Part shown: positions 33,399-42,092 of the stretch, one piece after another
Position numbering within the stretch: position 1 is the first letter of the stretch
Layout of the letters: the number at the start of each line of letters is the position of its first letter
Notes under the pieces: generated by a model
What the model saw: the letters and a program-made list of their open reading frames with translations, nothing else
What the model was told of the DNA's origin: nothing
Databases searched by the model: none
Origin: DATMAM01 sp035559995
Lineage (GTDB): Bacteria; Desulfobacterota; Binatia; UBA9968
Length of the DNA stretch: 64,000 nucleotides
NCBI GenBank assembly: GCA_035559995.1
Contig: DATMAM010000038.1
Span: 124,001 to 188,000, forward strand
Reading direction: 5' to 3'
Translations under genes and position numbers: made by a program

Positions 33399-33559
33399 GC
33401 GCTACCTCCTGGAAGGCTGTCAGCCATTACACGGGAACGGTCTCGCCGTCAAGAGGCGAGTCAGGGCAAACGGACGAACGAACGAGGCTCGCAGCCCGTC
33501 GCGGGCGCCGCGCCGTGTTCGTTGTTCGAAGATAGGCCTCCGTGGTAAGAACTCGGTTG

Positions 33560-35260
33560 ATGAAAGTCGGCAGTAACCGTTTTAGTCCGCAGATTGTTTT
33601 TACCGGCCTGACCGGAGCTCTCATGGCTTACCTGACTCTGGTCCCGGTGGTCATGTTGGTTTACGGGAGCCTCAAAAGCGGACCGCCCGGGGTGCCAAGT
33701 GACTTTACCATCAAAAACTATCTCTTTCTCTTCCAGGACTGGCGCCTGCTCAACTCGGTGATCAATTCCCTGATTTTTAGCGCCGGCTGCAGCTTTCTCG
33801 CTTTTGCGGGCGGTCTTTATCTCGCCTGGATGACCGAGCGAAGCAACGCGCCCTGGAAAGGCCTCGTTTACGGCTGCGTCCTCGTGCCGATGATCGTGCC
33901 GGGGCTTCTCACCACGGTCGGCTGGATCATGCTTTTTGGGCGCCGGACCGGCATCGTCAACCTGATCGCGACTCGAGTGCTCGGATTTGAGCAGCCGATC
34001 GAGCTGGGCAACATGCTCGGCATGATCTGGGTGCAAGGCACGGACCAGATACCGCTCGCGTTTCTTTTGCTCGCGGCGGCGTTTCGCTCGATGGACCCGT
34101 CGCTGGAAGAGGCGGCCATGGCTTCGGGCTCGGGGATTCTCCGCACGACGTTTCGCATCACGCTGCCTATTCTGCTGCCGGCGATTCTCGCCGTGTGGAT
34201 GATTACGTTCGTCCGCGCGATCGAAAGCTTTGAAGTGCCGGCGCTTATCGGAATGCCGGCGGGTATTCTCGTCTTCGCCACCGAAGTTTACCTGGCCACG
34301 AAAAACGTGCCGACGGATTTTGGCCTGGCGAGCACGTTCGGGGTGATGTATCTCTTGGTCACCACGGTCGGCGTGATTCTCTACCTTAAGCTCACCGCGA
34401 TGTCGGAGCGCTTCGCGACGATCACGGGAAAGGCTTACCGGCCGAGCGCGTTCAAGCTGGGCGCTTACCGCTACCCGATCGGCGCTCTCAACCTCGTGCT
34501 CTGCTTTGTGCTTTTTATTCTTCCGATCGTGGCTGTCGTCTGGTCGTCGTTTCTTCCCTACTATATGCCGCCGTCCAGGGCTGCCTTCGCCAGCCTCACG
34601 CTGGACAACTACAAGGCTCTCTGGACCTTCCCCCTCATCCATCGCGCCATGTGGAACAGCTTCGTGCTCGGCGTGTCCAGCTCCACGCTCACGATGCTGA
34701 TTACGGCGGTGATCGCCTGGATTATCGTGCGCACCTCGTGGCGGGGGAAGGGCCTGCTCGATTTTCTCGCCTTTAGCCCGATTGCCGTGCCCGGGCTCGT
34801 GATGGGAATCGCGATTCTATGGCTCTATCTGGTGATTCCGGTGCCGGTTTACGGCACGCTCTGGATCCTGCTGATCGCCTACGTGACCAAGTACCTGCCT
34901 TACGGCATGCGGGCGTGCTCGTCGTCGATGCTGCAGATCAAAAAAGAACTGGAGGAAGCTTCGGAGGCGAGCGGCGCCAGCTGGCCGCACACGTTCAAGC
35001 GTGTGATCCTGCCACTGCTGGCGCCGGGATTCGTCGCGGGATGGATTTTCGTCGTGACGCACTCGTTTAGAGAGCTTTCAACGTCGATCATGCTCTACCG
35101 TAGCGGCACGGAGGTGATCTCGGTCGTTCTCTTCGAGATGTGGGACGGAGGGCAATACCCGAGGCTCGCCGCGCTCGGCATGGTGCTGGTCGCGATTCTG
35201 GTGATCATCAGCCTGATCGCAAAGAAGATCGGCGGCAGGTACTCGGTGCAGGAGGTGTGA
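33560..35260 (+). CDS. ABC transporter permease with two fused permease domains (iron/phosphonate type)
   Basis: The 566-residue membrane protein contains two binding-protein-dependent permease modules, each with its EAA loop for the ATPase: EEAAMASGSGILRTTFRITLP near residue 194 and EEASEASGASWPHTFKRVILP near 462. Such fused FbpB-type permeases import ferric iron, thiamine or aminoethylphosphonate. ATG at 33560 is taken; a GTG at 33542 is possible. The likely binding protein lies convergently downstream; no ATPase gene is in the neighbourhood. Confidence 0.9.
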   Translation: MKVGSNRFSPQIVFTGLTGALMAYLTLVPVVMLVYGSLKSGPPGVPSDFTIKNYLFLFQDWRLLNSVINSLIFSAGCSFLAFAGGLYLAWMTERSNAPWKGLVYGCVLVPMIVPGLLTTVGWIMLFGRRTGIVNLIATRVLGFEQPIELGNMLGMIWVQGTDQIPLAFLLLAAAFRSMDPSLEEAAMASGSGILRTTFRITLPILLPAILAVWMITFVRAIESFEVPALIGMPAGILVFATEVYLATKNVPTDFGLASTFGVMYLLVTTVGVILYLKLTAMSERFATITGKAYRPSAFKLGAYRYPIGALNLVLCFVLFILPIVAVVWSSFLPYYMPPSRAAFASLTLDNYKALWTFPLIHRAMWNSFVLGVSSSTLTMLITAVIAWIIVRTSWRGKGLLDFLAFSPIAVPGLVMGIAILWLYLVIPVPVYGTLWILLIAYVTKYLPYGMRACSSSMLQIKKELEEASEASGASWPHTFKRVILPLLAPGFVAGWIFVVTHSFRELSTSIMLYRSGTEVISVVLFEMWDGGQYPRLAALGMVLVAILVIISLIAKKIGGRYSVQEV

Positions 35261-35339
35261 AGTTCCGCGGAGGTCGTTTCACCTCGGAGACGCTGAGCTT
35301 ACCGAGTTTCTTGCCGCGTCTCCGTGTGATCCAAAAATC

Positions 35340-36443
35340 CTACTTGAACTGCTTGCGCACGATGATCTCGTCCATCAGCTTGTAGGCCTTGGCTTTGAGT
35401 TCGTCCATCTTTTCGTGGCCGATAATTAGCATCTTGACGCCTTTTTCCTCTAAGTTTGAAACCTCTTCGTAGAGCCCTTTGGCGCCCTTGCGCGCCGACA
35501 ATGTCCCCCCGGCCTTGGCAAGGGCGGCGGCGCCGTCCTCGCTCAAGGTGTAATCGATGTAAAGCGCGGCGGCGTGCGGGTGCGCGGCGCTTTTCGGGAT
35601 CCCTTTGTGGCTGCCGACCGATCCCGGCGTGGGATTGGGATAGACCATATCGATCGGGCACTTTTTTTCGTGCTTCATCTGCGCGACGCGCTGGGGATAG
35701 ACTTCGACCGCGATCTTGGTTTCGCCGCTGCAAAGGAGCTGCACCTGGAGCGTGTGGCCGCGGCGCGGAACCGCGCCGTTGCGCATGAGGGCCTTCATGT
35801 AGTCCGCCGTTTTTTCCTCGCCCCACAGGATGAGCCAGGCGAACACGGCCTGCTCGGGCTCCGTATCGATGGAGATGTCGCCTTTCCACTTGGGGTTGAG
35901 CAGGTCCTGGTAGCTCTTGGGAGCTTCGCTCGGCTTGACGAGATTGGTGTTGTACCCAATGACGACGAGCGTGTATTCCGCGACGTACCAGCGGCCGTCT
36001 TTGTCCCAAAATTGGCTCGGGTAGAATTTTTTCTCCGGCGAATCGTAGCGCGCGTGCATGCCGGTCTTGAGAAGCTCGCCGATATTGTCGAAGTCGACCC
36101 CGACGACGTCGGCGGGCAATTTTCCGAGACGGTGCTCGAGAAGAATCCGGTCAAGGCCTTTCGCTCCCTGCAGGCGCGTGCGCTCGACCTTGATGAAAGG
36201 GTATTTTTTTTGAAAGCCTTCGGCGTACGCTTCGATGGTCTCCAGCCCCTGGTTCGAGTAAACGACAACCGTGCCTTCTTTTTTTGCCCCTTCGATCAGC
36301 CGCTTTTGGCGCTCCGCGCCGGAAAGCTTGTTGATCTGCGCGAGCACCTCTTCGGCGCTTGCCGCTTGAGCGCGGTGAGAGGACGCCAGAACAAGAAACG
36401 CTCCGGCTGAAAGGAGCGCCATTCTCCTGAGCGGTCGCATCAT
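35340..36443 (-). CDS. Extracellular solute-binding protein (iron FbpA/type 1 family)
   Basis: The 367-residue exported protein has EGTVVVYSNQGLETIEAYAEGFQKKYPFIKVE at its start and later TLVVIGYNTNLVKPSEAPKSYQDLLNPKWKGDISID, the typical pattern of FbpA-like receptors. No clear YY ligand pair for ferric iron is visible, so the ligand may be another small molecule. It probably supplies the double permease at 33560-35260, although the genes are convergent. Confidence 0.87.
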   Translation of the reverse strand: MMRPLRRMALLSAGAFLVLASSHRAQAASAEEVLAQINKLSGAERQKRLIEGAKKEGTVVVYSNQGLETIEAYAEGFQKKYPFIKVERTRLQGAKGLDRILLEHRLGKLPADVVGVDFDNIGELLKTGMHARYDSPEKKFYPSQFWDKDGRWYVAEYTLVVIGYNTNLVKPSEAPKSYQDLLNPKWKGDISIDTEPEQAVFAWLILWGEEKTADYMKALMRNGAVPRRGHTLQVQLLCSGETKIAVEVYPQRVAQMKHEKKCPIDMVYPNPTPGSVGSHKGIPKSAAHPHAAALYIDYTLSEDGAAALAKAGGTLSARKGAKGLYEEVSNLEEKGVKMLIIGHEKMDELKAKAYKLMDEIIVRKQFK

Positions 36444-36520
36444 GGTCCCTCCGTCATCATGTGGTTCTAAAGCTTTTCCGATATATAGTAGAGACCCCGA
36501 TCCGTTAGCAAGCCGCCGGC

Positions 36521-36955
36521 ATGGTCACAATGAAGCTTCGGGTGACGCGGATCCGCTCGCCGAAGGACCTGCGAAGGGCCTTTTCGATACGCCTGCGCGT
36601 GTTCGTCCGGGAGCAAAGGGTCCCGAGGGAGATCGAGCTCGACGGCGACGATCAACGCGCTTGGCATCTTCTTGCCTGGTATGGAGGGCGGCCTGTGGGC
36701 ACCGCGCGCGTCGTGATCGAACGCGGCGCGGCGAAGATCGGGCGCATGGCGGTGTTGCGCCGCTACCGCGGCCGCGGCATCGGAACAAAGCTCTTGCGGC
36801 GCGCCGTCAAGCTGGCGCGGCAAAAAGGCGCCGAGCGCGTTTACCTGCACGCGCAGGTGCCGGTGATCGGCTTCTACGAAAAAGACGGGTTTCGGCCCGT
36901 GGGGCCGGTCTTTGTCGAGGCGGGCATCCCGCATCGAAAGATGATACTGAAGTGA
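36521..36955 (+). CDS. GNAT N-acetyltransferase (ElaA/YjcF-like)
   Basis: The 144-residue protein has the acetyl-CoA loop RRYRGRGIGTKLL near residues 79-91 and the N-terminal SIRLRVFVREQRVPREIELDGDD, a signature of the ElaA/YjcF branch, ending GFYEKDGFRPVG. Substrate unknown. A second ATG nine bases downstream is an equally good start. It stands alone between convergent and divergent genes. Confidence 0.85.
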   Translation: MVTMKLRVTRIRSPKDLRRAFSIRLRVFVREQRVPREIELDGDDQRAWHLLAWYGGRPVGTARVVIERGAAKIGRMAVLRRYRGRGIGTKLLRRAVKLARQKGAERVYLHAQVPVIGFYEKDGFRPVGPVFVEAGIPHRKMILK

Positions 36956-37051
36956 TCGGCCAAACCGGCGTCATCGATTCGCGGAGGCCGAATTCCCATG
37001 ATTCGATCCGCGCTCTGAAATCTGCCACCTGCAATTCGCGCGACGCGAGAG

Positions 37052-38533
37052 CTAGATCGCCTGCACGTCCTCTGCGGCGGCTTTTTCGTACCTGGTTGCG
37101 TTTTGCTTGAAAGCCAGGAACTTGTCGCGCACATACGACGAGCTATAACCGTTCAGGATCCGCTCGACTCTTCCCGGCTTGCCGTAAAAGCTCTGGAAAG
37201 CCCATCCCGTAAGCTCGCCCAACTGCTGGCGCGTGAGAAACTTCGTCGGCATCACGCAGTGTTCGAGGTCCCAGAGGCTGAGGTCCTGGATCTCCACCAG
37301 ATTCTCTTTGACCACGCGCTTCCAGATCGGCGACCCCGGAATGGGGTTGAGAACCTGGATCATCACGATATCGGGGTCGATTTCGTCGACCGCCCTGGCC
37401 CGCTGGCGGATCTTCGCCTCGTCGTCCTCCCAAAAGCCGTTGAGGTACGTCGCCACCGTCGAGATATCGTTTTGGCGCAAATAGTGAATCAGATCCTTGA
37501 GCTCCTTGACGCCAACCTTCATCGGTCCTTTACGAGCCTCGGCGATCTCCTCGTCGGTACCGCCGTCGATCCCGATCAGCACCTGAACCAGACCGACCTT
37601 GCGCAGGCGCGGGATGAGATCCGCGTCGCGGATGAAGCTTTGCGCGCGGCCGAGAAAAAACCACTGCATGTCGAGTTTTCGCGCCTCGAGCTCGTTGACG
37701 AGATCGACCATCTTTTGCCGGTCCGAGTTGAAATCGTCGTCCATGAAAGTGAGAACCCGGACCCCGTACTTGCGATTGAGGAGCTCCATCTCGTCGGCGA
37801 CGCGCTTGCCGCTGTGCGTGCGGTGCGTCGTGAAGTCGCGCGGGTTGCGCGGATCGACGAGCCACCATTCGTAGCAAAAGTGGCAGGCTCCCTCGCATCC
37901 CCGCGACGTCACCGTCTCGTTGTAGTTCGGAAACACCGAGTACCCCATGTAGCGATCCATGGGAAACAGATCGTAGGCCGGCATCGGTAGCTCGTCGAGG
38001 TCTTTGACGAGCTCCGCGCGCTCGGTGAGCTTGATGTCGCCGCCCTCGCGGTAGCACAAGCCTTTGATCTCCCTGAAATTCGGCGAAGGCCGCTTGAGCG
38101 CCTCGAGCAGCTCCCACAGCGGATACTCGTTGTCGCCAAAGACGCCGACGAGGGCAAAGTCGAGCTGCGGATTTTCTTTGAGGATTTGCGTCGGCACCGC
38201 GGTATACATCATGCCGCCGCCAACCGTGATGATATCCGGCAGCGCTTCCTTGATGCGTTTCATCGCCGCGTGAAAGCGGTTGAGCTGGGCGGCGCCACCG
38301 GCCGCGGCGATAATGTTACCGAAAAATACGACATCCGGCCGGCGCCGCCGCACCTCCTCGACCATCTGCTTTTCGTCCAGCTCGAGCGCGCGGCAGTCGA
38401 GAACGTCCACCTCGGCGCTGCGCTTGGCGCGGATAAACGCCGCGAGCTTGGTGTGCAAGGGATTGGCGGCAAGATGGCGGTCGCCCCACGGCGCCCAGTT
38501 GCCCATCGGCGGGGTGATAAAAAGAAGCTTCAT
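37052..38533 (-). CDS. Cobalamin-binding-domain radical SAM protein
   Basis: Residues 1-180 form a B12-binding-type domain (FITPPMGNWAPWGD, DVLDCRALEL, DVVFFGNIIAAAGG), and 195-430 a radical SAM barrel with the cluster motif CEGACHFC (three Cys, spacing 3 and 2), MDDDFNSDRQ and GIDGGTDEEI. Class B enzymes of this type methylate unactivated carbons or make other radical changes. The ATG at 38531-38533 has GGAG upstream. No precursor-peptide or partner gene is seen, so the substrate is unknown. Confidence 0.88.
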   Translation of the reverse strand: MKLLFITPPMGNWAPWGDRHLAANPLHTKLAAFIRAKRSAEVDVLDCRALELDEKQMVEEVRRRRPDVVFFGNIIAAAGGAAQLNRFHAAMKRIKEALPDIITVGGGMMYTAVPTQILKENPQLDFALVGVFGDNEYPLWELLEALKRPSPNFREIKGLCYREGGDIKLTERAELVKDLDELPMPAYDLFPMDRYMGYSVFPNYNETVTSRGCEGACHFCYEWWLVDPRNPRDFTTHRTHSGKRVADEMELLNRKYGVRVLTFMDDDFNSDRQKMVDLVNELEARKLDMQWFFLGRAQSFIRDADLIPRLRKVGLVQVLIGIDGGTDEEIAEARKGPMKVGVKELKDLIHYLRQNDISTVATYLNGFWEDDEAKIRQRARAVDEIDPDIVMIQVLNPIPGSPIWKRVVKENLVEIQDLSLWDLEHCVMPTKFLTRQQLGELTGWAFQSFYGKPGRVERILNGYSSSYVRDKFLAFKQNATRYEKAAAEDVQAI

Positions 38534-38603
38534 GCAGCGCTCCAAAAAGATTTACGCCTAAACTATTTAACTATCAATGAGATGTCAAGGTAACGGCGGC
38601 CTC

Positions 38604-39461
38604 TCAGAGCGTGACGATCAGGATTGTCCCGGCGACGGTTAAAAGCGCGCCGACGACAACGCGCCTGTTGATCACCTCGAGGTCGCGCAGGAAGATCGCC
38701 GTAAGCAGAATCGAGAGGACCGGGTTGGCGGCGACGAGGGGCTCGACGACAACGACCTTACCGTGGCTCAAAGCGTGAAAGACGGAAATGGTCGCGATGC
38801 TGTTGGAAATGCCGGCGGCAAGGAGCCAGCGAAAGCTCGTTCTCGTCAATCGAATTGCGCTCCAGCCTCCTTGAAAGAAGACCGTGCCCCAGAGAAACAC
38901 CGCCGCCGTTGTGGCCGTGATCGCCGTCGCCGCCAGCGGCACGTTTTCCGCCTCGAGGCCGAGTTTTCGCAGGTTGGACGAGATCGCAAAGGCGAGCGCG
39001 CCCGCGATCGGCAGAAACAGGTCGCTCAAGCGCCAGTCGGTTTTTTCCGCGTGGCTCCTCGAGAGAATGACGACACCGCAAATGACCAGTGAGGTACCCA
39101 GAAAGTTCTGCAGCGACCAGCGCTCGCCAAGGACGAAAACCGCGAGGATTGAAGCAAACATCGGCGAGGAATTGACGATGGGGACGGAGCGCGCGACGCC
39201 GACGCGCTCGATGCCGACGTAAGTCAGGGTTCTGCCGAGGCCCGGAGCGAAGATGCCCGCCAGGACGAAGTACCAGACGGCGGAAGTCAAGAAAGTCTCC
39301 CGCGGGACGAGCGCGAGGGCAAGCGCGCCGCTGATCAACGCGGTCGAGGTGAGCGAGATTAAAGATCCGGTCAACGCGTTGGAACCGACCAAGCCCCGGC
39401 GGATCAGAACATGCGAGCAGGCGAAGAAAAACCCCGCTTGAAGGGCAAAGTAGATGCTCAT
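38604..39461 (-). CDS. DMT/EamA family transporter
   Basis: The 285-residue protein has ten predicted membrane segments in two EamA repeats (residues 5-140 and 148-284), with the conserved ..VVEPLVAANPVLSILLTAIFLRD near the end of the second repeat. Family members export amino acids or other metabolites. Nothing in the neighbourhood fixes the substrate. Confidence 0.87.
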   Translation of the reverse strand: MSIYFALQAGFFFACSHVLIRRGLVGSNALTGSLISLTSTALISGALALALVPRETFLTSAVWYFVLAGIFAPGLGRTLTYVGIERVGVARSVPIVNSSPMFASILAVFVLGERWSLQNFLGTSLVICGVVILSRSHAEKTDWRLSDLFLPIAGALAFAISSNLRKLGLEAENVPLAATAITATTAAVFLWGTVFFQGGWSAIRLTRTSFRWLLAAGISNSIATISVFHALSHGKVVVVEPLVAANPVLSILLTAIFLRDLEVINRRVVVGALLTVAGTILIVTL

Positions 39462-39501
39462 GCGGGAGGCGAGGCGCGGCGCTCGTCGGCAAAGGGCATC
39501 G

Positions 39502-39999
39502 TCAAAGAGAAACGGCTCTCTTTAAGCTCTCATCGAACTTTGGAACGGTATCGAACTTGCCGATATCCGCGGGTTGGACCCAGAGAAACTCGGTGTGCTC
39601 CCAGTTAAGTTTGATGTCAACGTTGCGGGCCAGTTCGGCAAGGACCGGATGCACGCGCCACGTCTTCAGAATCGTCGGGTCGTAAAATTCAAACGGCTCG
39701 CCGAACGCAAGGCGCGCAATATCGCTTTCCGAAACGCCCAGCTCCTCGTTGAGTTCCTGGAGGGCTTTTTGGCGCAACGGCTTCGGCTCGTCGATGTATC
39801 CGGCGACCGTGTGCCATTTGCCTTGATAGGTGCGCACCTTCTCGCTCCGCTTGAGCAAGAGAATCTTGTCTTCGAACTTGACAAAGCAACTGATCACGAA
39901 GGCCAGGTCCGAGCGCGAATAGTCGATTCTGCCGTCGGGAAAGCGGGGCAGCTTCACCGCCAGATCCTGGATCGCCCTGTCGATTTCTCGCTCGTCCAT
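39502..39999 (-). CDS. Nudix hydrolase family protein
   Basis: The 165-residue product has a Nudix box GYIDEPKPLRQKALQELNEELG (in two parts: GYIDEPKPLRQ and KALQELNEELG), with the Glu residues of QELNEELG kept but Lys in place of the first Glu of GX5E. HPVLAELARNVDIKLNWEHTEFLWVQPADI follows, typical for Nudix proteins acting on isoprenyl or nucleotide diphosphates. Substrate unknown. Confidence 0.8.
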   Translation of the reverse strand: MDEREIDRAIQDLAVKLPRFPDGRIDYSRSDLAFVISCFVKFEDKILLLKRSEKVRTYQGKWHTVAGYIDEPKPLRQKALQELNEELGVSESDIARLAFGEPFEFYDPTILKTWRVHPVLAELARNVDIKLNWEHTEFLWVQPADIGKFDTVPKFDESLKRAVSL

Positions 40000-40188
40000 A
40001 TCCTCGCTGCGCGCGGAACGACAAATTGCCGATCGCGGATTTCAGCTCAATTTCCCGGTGTCGCTCTGGTCGGAACGGCGATCCTCAGCCGCCGAAGGAC
40101 CGCGGATCTCGGAGCTAAGATTAAATGGGCACGGCGGGTCTTGTTGCCTCCAATTGGCGCCTCGATGACGGCGCGCCGCAGAGAGAGA

Positions 40189-40929
40189 CTAACCCCGGCT
40201 GCCGAACACTTCTTTGAGAAGGTCGTTGACTCGCGCCGCGGGGTTCGTGCGGATCTTCTTTTCCTCTTGACCGACCACGTAGAACAACCCGTCGATGGCT
40301 TTTTCGACGACGTAGCCGTCGATATCGAAAGCCGCGCTCCGGGCGAAGGGGATCGTCTCATAGCGGCCCACCAGCTCCTTGTAGCGGCGGGTGACGCCGA
40401 CCTCGCTCATGCTCTTTTCGACGGCGGGGCGAAAAGCGACAGCGAGCTTGTCGCTGGTTTTCGATTTGAAATAGTCCGTTGCGGCCGTGTCGTTTCCCGC
40501 CAGGATCTTGCGCGCGTCTTCAATCGTCATGGACGCGATCGCATCCCAGAAAATCTCCTTCGCAAACGGAGCGGCGCGCTCCGCCGCGCGGTTCATGCTC
40601 AGGATAAACTCGTCGACCTGCGGACCGTAGCCGACGGCCCGCAGGCCCTGCTCCAGGGGACGGAGCCCGCTGGGCATCGGGATCTTGATCGCTCGGTTTT
40701 TGAAGTAGCCGTCGACGGCTCCCGTCGAAGCGACCGCGTTTTCGGCGCCGACCCTGAGCGCCTCTTTAAGGCCGGAGGCGATTTTGGCGTCGCCGAGCGA
40801 CGGCGCCGAAGAGCCGCCGAAACCTTTGAAGATTTGATCGAGCTGGGCGAACGCGGGAGCGGCGAGATAAAGCACCGCCGATACCAGAAGCAAGCGGCAG
40901 GCCCGCGCGCGCGGCAACCTCAAGGTCAT
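40189..40929 (-). CDS. DUF4197 family exported protein
   Basis: The 246-residue product has a signal peptide ending near APAFAQ and the DUF4197 pattern: GLKEALRVGAENAV, YGPQVDEFILSMNRAAERAAPFAKEIF, FKSKTSDKLAVAFRPAVEKSM and a final VEKAIDGLFYVVGQEEKKIRTNPAARVNDLLKEVFG. It is a family of unknown function, usually periplasmic. The ATG at 40927-40929 lies 11 bases after the bicupin stop, so it is the probable last gene of that set. Confidence 0.85.
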   Translation of the reverse strand: MTLRLPRARACRLLLVSAVLYLAAPAFAQLDQIFKGFGGSSAPSLGDAKIASGLKEALRVGAENAVASTGAVDGYFKNRAIKIPMPSGLRPLEQGLRAVGYGPQVDEFILSMNRAAERAAPFAKEIFWDAIASMTIEDARKILAGNDTAATDYFKSKTSDKLAVAFRPAVEKSMSEVGVTRRYKELVGRYETIPFARSAAFDIDGYVVEKAIDGLFYVVGQEEKKIRTNPAARVNDLLKEVFGSRG

Positions 40930-40940
40930 CGGCCGCGGGC

Positions 40941-42074
40941 CTACTGCTTCCCCATGGCCTTGGACCACTCGTAATCGCGGTTCGTGTAGGCCTCGTCGGG
41001 CATCAGCGACTTGACGCCGCGCTTGGCCAGCTCCTCCTCGAATTTCTTTCTGATCCACGGATCCTCGTCGGGGTACTCGATCTGGTCTTTGGCCCGATCT
41101 TCGATTTTTTCCGCGTGGCCGTGAAACTGCATCGGCGGATGAAGCGCGAGATAGCGCGCCATCGTGCCGCCCGCGTTGAAGTGCTGGTGGAACCAGCGGT
41201 TCGGCGGCACGAGCATGCTGCACTCGTGCCACGGGCAGACGATCTTTTCTTTTCCCTCTTCCCACATGATCGAATAGCCTTCCCCCGCGGGAATGATGAT
41301 CGCGCGCCCGGGGCCGTGGCGGTGGGCCTTCTTGTACGTCTGCGGTGCGAACACGGACATGTGCGCGGTCACCTCGGAGTCGGCAAACTGGATGAAGACG
41401 CTTTTTCCGCCCGCGCCCCGCCGCACGTTGGCGTCGAGCTTGTCCCACGCCTTCATGTCGGGGAAAAAGTTGCCGTACCAGAAAACGTTCAAGCCCAGCG
41501 CTTCGTCCTTCTCCTTGGGCTGGACGAGCTTGGCTTCGGAGTAGAGCTCGTCCTGTTCGGCGAGAGTGTCCGGAGTCTGGCGCGGGTTGTTAAAGAAAAA
41601 GTCCGGATCGGGAACCGCCGAAAGAGCGAGCGGAAAGTAGCTGTAGTGAAGCAGCCGCACCGGCTTGTCGCCCTGCATGTTGCTGAACTGGTGGTGGCAG
41701 CCGCGCGGCAGCATGAACATGCTGTGTTGCTGCCACTCGAAGCTCTTCCTGGTGCTGCTGCCGTCGTACCAGATGGTGGTCAAGCCGCGCCCGTCGACGA
41801 CGTAAACGACCTCGTCCAGAGCAAACTTGAACGGCTTTGTGGTTTCGCCCGGGGGGATCTCGGTCAACCGGGTCGAGCTTACGCCCTCCTGGCCCATGAG
41901 CTGGATGAACGCGCTCATGCACTCGCGCTCTTCCCACCATCCCAGTTCGACCTTTCTCAAGTCTTCGATGTAGAAGCCCGTATGGATCGGTATCCCGGTG
42001 GACTGCATCCAGTAGTCGTAAGTGAAGGTCTTGCTCCACATCGTGCGCTGGGGTTTGAATGCCGCTTTCGCCAT
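40941..42074 (-). CDS. Bicupin protein, second copy
   Basis: The 377-residue product has two cupin modules: residues 75-150 (DEVVYVVDGRGLTTIWY..FMLPRGCHHQFSN) and about 240-320 (HRHGPGRAIIIPAGEGYSIMW..LVPPNRWFHQHFN). The His-rich second module should bind a metal. The protein is the same length as, and nearly colinear with, the one at 43630-44763; their ends (LMP.EAYTN.DYEWSKAMGKQ) are almost identical. The two copies flank a EutA-like gene. Enzyme or regulator is not known. Confidence 0.8.
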   Translation of the reverse strand: MAKAAFKPQRTMWSKTFTYDYWMQSTGIPIHTGFYIEDLRKVELGWWEERECMSAFIQLMGQEGVSSTRLTEIPPGETTKPFKFALDEVVYVVDGRGLTTIWYDGSSTRKSFEWQQHSMFMLPRGCHHQFSNMQGDKPVRLLHYSYFPLALSAVPDPDFFFNNPRQTPDTLAEQDELYSEAKLVQPKEKDEALGLNVFWYGNFFPDMKAWDKLDANVRRGAGGKSVFIQFADSEVTAHMSVFAPQTYKKAHRHGPGRAIIIPAGEGYSIMWEEGKEKIVCPWHECSMLVPPNRWFHQHFNAGGTMARYLALHPPMQFHGHAEKIEDRAKDQIEYPDEDPWIRKKFEEELAKRGVKSLMPDEAYTNRDYEWSKAMGKQ

Positions 42075-42092
42075 CGGTCTTTCTCCTTCCTG

